A DNA stretch of 8,678 bases, taken from an uncultured Haemophilus sp. GTDB taxonomy: Bacteria > Pseudomonadota > Gammaproteobacteria > Enterobacterales > Pasteurellaceae. Made by a program: the position numbers and the translations under genes. Positions 4,864 through 8,678 of this stretch are shown here, in pieces. The stretch spans positions 1 through 8,678 of the forward strand of contig CABSXY010000072.1 in NCBI GenBank assembly GCA_902481695.1, given 5' to 3'. Position 1 is the stretch's first letter, and every line of letters begins with the position of its first letter. The notes below the pieces were generated by a model, which saw only the letters and a program-made list of their open reading frames with translations, ran no database searches and was not told where the DNA came from.

Positions 4864-6819
4864 TTATTTATCTAATTGAACAGGAAGAAATAAGCTCAAT
4901 GGTCGTTTTTTCACAATTTGGCAAACTTCATGCCAAATTGGCCACCAGCTATCAATTTCCGCATTCAAAGAACGCAATGCCACACAAAGCTTTAATGAAA
5001 AACTGACAATTAAATTCACTAAACCAATCAACAATACAAAAGCAATGCATTGTAAAAGCAATGAATAGGTAAAATGTCCGCTCACGGCAATATAGCCCAC
5101 ATTTGCAGATGAAAATGCCACATGACGAATATCTAACGGAAGATGCGTTAAGTACCCCACCACACCGGTAATCCCAAGCAGCATACCAAAGCAAAGGTTA
5201 CCAATTAGCGAGCCATAATTCTCATGCATATAATTAGCAAATTTAACGCGAGTCTTCTCAGACATTAGTTTTTTCAATAACGGATGCTGAGTTAAACGCA
5301 TACGCATATTCAAATAATTGCTACGGTTATCAAAATAGCCCGAAATAATCCCTGAACAGAATAACCATACCCCCGCAATGGCGGCAAACCATAAGGTTCC
5401 CGCAAAAGGATCAATACTATGTAATTGATACGCGATTTGATCAGCATTCATCAATGGTTCACCTGTTTTATATTGGTAACCAAAAGCAATCAATGCAGCC
5501 AATCCCATCGCAATAAGTACATTGCCTAGCACCGCAATACTTTGAGAGCGAAATACATCCACTAATAATTGGGCTAATTTCATATTGACGGTTTTACCTT
5601 GAGGCGTTTTCTCAACAGCCTCAGCAAAACGGGCTGCAGTCATGGCGGGCTGTTTCGTCGCTACCGTAAAATGCAGCATAAAGATCACCATGAAACCTAA
5701 GCCGTAATTTAAACCTTCTGCAATCCCTTTCCAGACTTTGTCATCAATGATGCTACCTAGATAGGTTTTAAATAACGCCATTAGTGCAATTAACACTCCA
5801 CCGCCCGCTGCAGAATAAAACATTGCCCAATACTCTTTTTTATCTCTCGTAATGTAATGCTCACCATGATCGCCGGCATTCTGCGTAACACTACGAGCCA
5901 TTAATCCTGAGCTTTGTTTCCATAGTCGAGAAATACTATGACGTTCCGCTGCCGCACGGGCAAAACAACCGGTTAATAATAAGATTCGACGCGGTAAATA
6001 GCGATTTGAAACAAAAATCGCCATCAAGGTTTCTAATCGTTCTAAAGTCTGGGAAAGACGTTCCAATAAATACGCCGTATTTAAGGACGATCCCACTACT
6101 GCCCCACGTTTCTGTAAGCCAATAATCAATGCCTTACATTGATCAAACATTACCTGTAAATGGCTATCATCAAAAGCCGTTGATTGGCGACGCGCCTCTA
6201 CCCAATCAACCACTTCATGATGCAATGCCACAAAAGGTGAATCCGCATTCAACAGAGAGGGCTCCATTCGCATCAACTCAGGATCCATATCTTCAGCCGC
6301 AATCCAAATTGAAAGCATTTCAATGGCAAATAGCCCTTCACTTTCAATATGATTTTTTAAACGTTCACGATCTTTTTGTTCTGTATAACGGGTTAAAACA
6401 CCAAATACGCCTCGCCACGTTTTTAATGGGACGGCATCAATCCAGCGGGCATCATTTTTATCGCTAAACAATAAATAAAAAATATCACGTAAATCATTAA
6501 TATCTTTAAAAGACGGGTTAAAACGCTCATAAATACGCGTTTTCATTTCTTGCCCAAAACCGCCACGCGTAAGAATCCCACTACTAATAAACAACGGATA
6601 AAGGCGTAAACCACATAACCAACCGCATAATAATTTCGAAACAGAATAGCCTAATTCTTTATCGTTCTTTAAGATAAACTTAAACAAATGCAAGGTTGGA
6701 GAAATTTTTTCTGTGGGGCTATTGCGTAATAATTGGCACAGCCCCTCCACAAGACCAAAAGCATCATTTTCCTCGACTTTATTACGCAAAAATTGCGGTA
6801 AGGTATCGGTTTTAATCAT
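4864..6819 (-). CDS. SpecificRecomb (Gcr-like) family membrane protein, so-called site-specific recombinase
   Basis: A 651-residue protein that I recognise as the family named 'site-specific recombinase' (Pfam SpecificRecomb, gonococcal Gcr). I rely on memory of the family, and biochemical proof of recombination is weak. The N-terminal 320 residues look soluble and helical, with many charged Leu-rich segments. From residue 330 on there are about six hydrophobic helices: roughly 331-357, 365-388, 425-447, 472-495, 534-557 and 583-610. Loops carry polar patches such as HFTVATKQPAMTAARFAEA (383-401) and GYFDNRSNYLNMRMRLTQHP (494-513). I see neither a tyrosine-recombinase R-H-R-Y set nor a serine-recombinase domain, so an inner-membrane role is at least as likely. 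I chose the ATG at 6819 because GGGGGA lies seven bases upstream and a TATAAT promoter lies 40 bases upstream. A reading from 6948 would start inside the neighbouring terminator and translate an uptake sequence. The gene is monocistronic, ended by the hairpin at 4819-4856. Confidence 0.82.
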   Translation of the reverse strand: MIKTDTLPQFLRNKVEENDAFGLVEGLCQLLRNSPTEKISPTLHLFKFILKNDKELGYSVSKLLCGWLCGLRLYPLFISSGILTRGGFGQEMKTRIYERFNPSFKDINDLRDIFYLLFSDKNDARWIDAVPLKTWRGVFGVLTRYTEQKDRERLKNHIESEGLFAIEMLSIWIAAEDMDPELMRMEPSLLNADSPFVALHHEVVDWVEARRQSTAFDDSHLQVMFDQCKALIIGLQKRGAVVGSSLNTAYLLERLSQTLERLETLMAIFVSNRYLPRRILLLTGCFARAAAERHSISRLWKQSSGLMARSVTQNAGDHGEHYITRDKKEYWAMFYSAAGGGVLIALMALFKTYLGSIIDDKVWKGIAEGLNYGLGFMVIFMLHFTVATKQPAMTAARFAEAVEKTPQGKTVNMKLAQLLVDVFRSQSIAVLGNVLIAMGLAALIAFGYQYKTGEPLMNADQIAYQLHSIDPFAGTLWFAAIAGVWLFCSGIISGYFDNRSNYLNMRMRLTQHPLLKKLMSEKTRVKFANYMHENYGSLIGNLCFGMLLGITGVVGYLTHLPLDIRHVAFSSANVGYIAVSGHFTYSLLLQCIAFVLLIGLVNLIVSFSLKLCVALRSLNAEIDSWWPIWHEVCQIVKKRPLSLFLPVQLDK

Positions 6820-6858
6820 GAGCTTTCCCCCTATATTATTTATATTCAAAAGTGAGAC

Positions 6859-6886
6859 ATTATACAGCTCTGTTGGATAAAGTAAA
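6859..6886 (-). promoter_or_regulatory. Sigma70-type promoter for the SpecificRecomb gene
   Basis: On the minus strand, TTTACT (6881-6886) is followed by 16 bases and a perfect TATAAT (6859-6864), leaving a leader of about 35 nt before the ATG at 6819. The -10 is consensus and the -35 matches 4 of 6. It lies between the uptake sequence at 6898 and the gene, downstream of the afuC terminator, so the gene has its own transcript. Confidence 0.6.
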
Positions 6887-6897
6887 AATGAGCGGAA

Positions 6898-6906
6898 AAG
6901 TGCGGT
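6898..6906 (+). repeat. DNA uptake signal sequence (hUSS)
   Basis: Exact AAGTGCGGT followed by CAATTTTGAAAGGATTTTAA, a good fit to the extended consensus with two downstream AT-rich blocks one helical turn apart. It lies in the gap between the SpecificRecomb promoter and the afuC terminator and is not part of a hairpin. Confidence 0.92.
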
Positions 6907-6930
6907 CAATTTTGAAAGGATTTTAAAAGA

Positions 6931-6956
6931 AAAGGCGTATGCTTCCATACGCCTTT
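6931..6956 (-). terminator. Rho-independent terminator of the afu operon
   Basis: An 11-bp perfect stem (AAAGGCGTATG 6931-6941 with CATACGCCTTT 6946-6956) closes a 4-base loop, GAAG on the minus strand. TTTTCTTTT follows on the minus strand. It begins nine bases past the afuC stop, marking afuC as the last gene of its operon. Confidence 0.9.
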
Positions 6957-6965
6957 AAATTGATA

Positions 6966-8018
6966 TTATTTCTCTTTCTTCAGCAAGAAAATACCTTGTT
7001 CAGAGAAATTCACATAAGCTTGTTTGAGATCAGCATTGAAGTCTTCTGGTTTGGTGTTAATGAGCAATTCTTTGCCTGCCCAAATTGCCACCACTTCCCA
7101 GTGGTTACCCATATAGACTGCACTCTTGATTTCACATTGTTGTGCTGCCTCGCCTTCTGCTTTTAAGTAAATCGCTTCAGGACGAACGCCCACTAAGCAT
7201 TCACCATCCGGTAAATTAAATTGCGCCGCATTACTTAATGGTAATTTGTAGCCATTCACGTCAATGGTGCCATTTTCTAATTTACCTTCAAAGATGCTTG
7301 ATTCGCCCATGAAGTTTGCAAGGAATAAAGAATTTGGACGCAAATAAAGCTCTTTTGCTGGCGCTTTTTGCATGATTTTACCTTTATTCATCACGATAAC
7401 TTCATCAGACACCGCAAATGCTTCGGTCTGGTCGTGAGTCACATAAAGTGAGGTAATACCTAAACTTTGTTGTAATTCACGGATTTTTTCACGCATAGAA
7501 CGACGTAAGTTTGCATCTAAGTTACTTAATGGTTCGTCAAAAAGTAATACTTTTGGTTTTAACACTAACGCACGAGCTAATGCCACACGTTGTTGTTGAC
7601 CACCCGAAATTTGATCCACAAAACGATCTTCAAACCCCGCTAAGTCAACCAACTCTAACGCTTCTTTTACACGTTTAACACGCTCTTCTTTGCTCACGCC
7701 TTGCATGCGTAAACCATAGCCTACGTTATCACCGATACTCATATGCGGGAACAATGCGTAAGACTGGAATACGATACAAATATCACGGTTTTGAATAGAC
7801 GATTTAGTTACATCTTCACCATCGATAAAAATCTGACCCGAAGTTGGGTTTTCTAAGCCTGCCACTAAACGTAACACAGTGGTTTTGCCACAACCAGATG
7901 GCCCTAGTAAGGTCACCATAGTGCCACGTTTAATGGTTAAATCTAAATTATCAATGACAGTGGATTTACCAAAAGATTTAGTGATATTTTTTAATACTAA
8001 GAAATCATTATTACTCAT
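6966..8018 (-). CDS. afuC: AfuC/FbpC-type ABC transporter ATP-binding protein
   Basis: A 350-residue ABC ATPase, the energising subunit of a periplasmic binding-protein-dependent importer. Motifs: Walker A GPSGCGKTT (residues 39-47), Q-loop Gln85 in VFQSYALFPH, signature ISGGQQQR (137-144), Walker B VLLFDEP (157-163) with catalytic Glu162, D-loop SNLD, and switch His195 in YVTHDQTEA. The C-terminal regulatory (TOBE-type) domain spans about 242-345 with VGVRPEAI (276-283). The length and long identical stretches (GFEDRFVDQISGGQQQRVALARAL, in two halves around residue 138) match my memory of E. coli and Actinobacillus AfuC (about 350 aa). It is therefore complete. It is coupled to afuB 24 bases upstream, with a modest AGGT ribosome site. 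Such proteins are usually named ferric-iron transporter FbpC, but Afu relatives have been shown to import hexose phosphates. Iron, sugar phosphate and phosphonate cannot be told apart from the ATPase alone. Confidence 0.93.
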   Translation of the reverse strand: MSNNDFLVLKNITKSFGKSTVIDNLDLTIKRGTMVTLLGPSGCGKTTVLRLVAGLENPTSGQIFIDGEDVTKSSIQNRDICIVFQSYALFPHMSIGDNVGYGLRMQGVSKEERVKRVKEALELVDLAGFEDRFVDQISGGQQQRVALARALVLKPKVLLFDEPLSNLDANLRRSMREKIRELQQSLGITSLYVTHDQTEAFAVSDEVIVMNKGKIMQKAPAKELYLRPNSLFLANFMGESSIFEGKLENGTIDVNGYKLPLSNAAQFNLPDGECLVGVRPEAIYLKAEGEAAQQCEIKSAVYMGNHWEVVAIWAGKELLINTKPEDFNADLKQAYVNFSEQGIFLLKKEK

Positions 8019-8042
8019 AATATTTACCTACAACTTAACGAG

Positions 8043-8678
8043 TTAATTCATTTTTTTCGCTTTAGAACGGGAAATTCGGGTATCACCCACAATCCAGTCA
8101 AAGAATAAAATAATGGCCATCATTACGATGATTAAAATCGAACCGTATGCGATAGCAATACCATATTCACCATCTTCTACACGGTTTAAAATATAGGCTG
8201 TTGCCACACGTGTATCAGCGGTGACTAAGAAGATAATCGCACTTACGGTAGTCATCGCACGAACGAAACTGGTGACCAATGCAGAAAGTAAAGCTGGTTT
8301 TAACAATGGTAAAACGATAAACCATAATGTTTTCCATGAGCTACCTTTTAAAGAAAGAGATGCTTCATCGAGTGATTTATCTAATTGACCAAGACCTGCA
8401 ATAGCTGCACGCATACCGATTGGTAAATCACGCATCACCATTGAGATGATCACGATAATGCTAGTACCTGTAATGTAAAGTGGCGCATTGTTAAAGGCTA
8501 AAATATAAGATACCCCTGCAACGGTTCCTGGTACGGCGAAGCAAAGCATGGTTAAGAACTCAAGAGATTTTTTACCTTGGAAATCTTTACGCACCACAAT
8601 ATACGCAATTAATAAACCGAAAAGTGCGGTCAATGGTGCGGCAATTCCTGCGTAAATTAAGGTATTAATCAATGATGG
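8043..8678 (-). CDS. afuB: AfuB/FbpB-type ABC transporter permease, N-terminal part beyond window
   Basis: This is the C-terminal 211 residues of the inner-membrane permease that partners the ATPase downstream. The frame stays open to the right edge (a TTG at 8672 is internal), so the gene is cut there. About five hydrophobic helices are visible. The cytoplasmic coupling ('EAA') loop is DEASLSLKGSSWKTLWFIVLP (bases about 8310-8369), where the permease docks on the ATPase. Preceding RDLPIGMRAAIAGLGQLD and following SFVRAMTTVSAIIFL are typical of the iron/sugar-phosphate Fbp/Afu permeases. Full AfuB proteins are near 690 aa with two fused permease halves, so this is the second half. The tail ends SRSKAKKMN. 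An uptake sequence sits in frame at 8622-8630. The binding-protein gene afuA is expected farther right, outside the window. Confidence 0.9.
   Translation of the reverse strand, partial: PSLINTLIYAGIAAPLTALFGLLIAYIVVRKDFQGKKSLEFLTMLCFAVPGTVAGVSYILAFNNAPLYITGTSIIVIISMVMRDLPIGMRAAIAGLGQLDKSLDEASLSLKGSSWKTLWFIVLPLLKPALLSALVTSFVRAMTTVSAIIFLVTADTRVATAYILNRVEDGEYGIAIAYGSILIIVMMAIILFFDWIVGDTRISRSKAKKMN
8622..8630 (+). repeat. DNA uptake signal sequence (hUSS) inside afuB
   Basis: Exact AAGTGCGGT on the plus strand. On the coding strand it reads ACCGCACTT in frame as Thr-Ala-Leu within LTALFGLL, a membrane helix. It lacks the flanking AT-rich blocks, as expected for a copy constrained by coding. Confidence 0.88.

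Noticed and set aside
4779..5006. Plus-strand short open frame over the uptake-pair terminator
   Set aside because: It runs through the 15-bp hairpin and then antisense to the SpecificRecomb gene. It is a by-product of those sequences.
6129..6467. Plus-strand open frame inside the SpecificRecomb gene
   Set aside because: Antisense shadow of a long conserved gene, with no start signals and no family likeness.
6820..6948. 43-residue N-terminal extension of the SpecificRecomb protein
   Set aside because: It would start inside the afuC terminator hairpin, translate the uptake sequence at 6898-6906 and run through the TATAAT promoter. The ATG at 6819 has a good ribosome binding site.
6939..7166. 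Plus-strand open frame over the afu terminator and the end of afuC
   Set aside because: It begins in a hairpin and is antisense to the conserved C-terminal domain of afuC.

Overview
The window is ordinary chromosomal DNA from a member of the Pasteurellaceae, most likely a Haemophilus-type species (H. influenzae / H. parainfluenzae / Aggregatibacter side). The main evidence is six exact copies of the 9-base Haemophilus DNA-uptake core AAGTGCGGT, on either strand. Other support comes from the AT-rich intergenic DNA and from protein sequences close to what I know of Haemophilus and enteric orthologues. The species is an inference. I see no mobile element, CRISPR array, tRNA or rRNA, and no stretch over 300 bases without a gene.

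Layout. (1) On the plus strand, the 3' part of guaA (GMP synthase) runs in from the left edge and ends in a strong hairpin terminator. It is followed by an AEC (auxin efflux carrier) family permease. (2) That permease converges on a minus-strand block. Read in its own direction, the block is metR (LysR regulator of methionine genes), azlC and azlD (two-subunit amino-acid exporter, 4-base overlap), then a small three-helix membrane protein. (3) Upstream of metR, and separated from it by a terminator made of two inverted uptake sequences, is a 651-residue membrane protein of the family Pfam calls SpecificRecomb ('site-specific recombinase', Gcr). It has its own promoter and ribosome binding site. 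(4) At the right edge are the last two genes of an AfuABC-type binding-protein-dependent ABC importer. These are the 3' part of the permease afuB and the complete ATPase afuC, also on the minus strand and closed by a hairpin terminator.

Functional reading. metR-azlC-azlD is tightly packed and probably one transcript, which suggests that the exporter is controlled by sulfur amino acid status and may export methionine or related amino acids. The AfuBC pair belongs to a family long labelled 'ferric iron' but shown in relatives to import hexose phosphates. The SpecificRecomb protein has about six membrane helices and no visible recombinase catalytic motif, so its family name should not be taken at face value.

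I found no clearly novel multi-gene system. The most useful leads are the metR-azlCD operon, the probable mislabelling of two gene families, and the reuse of uptake sequences as terminators and as in-frame coding insertions.
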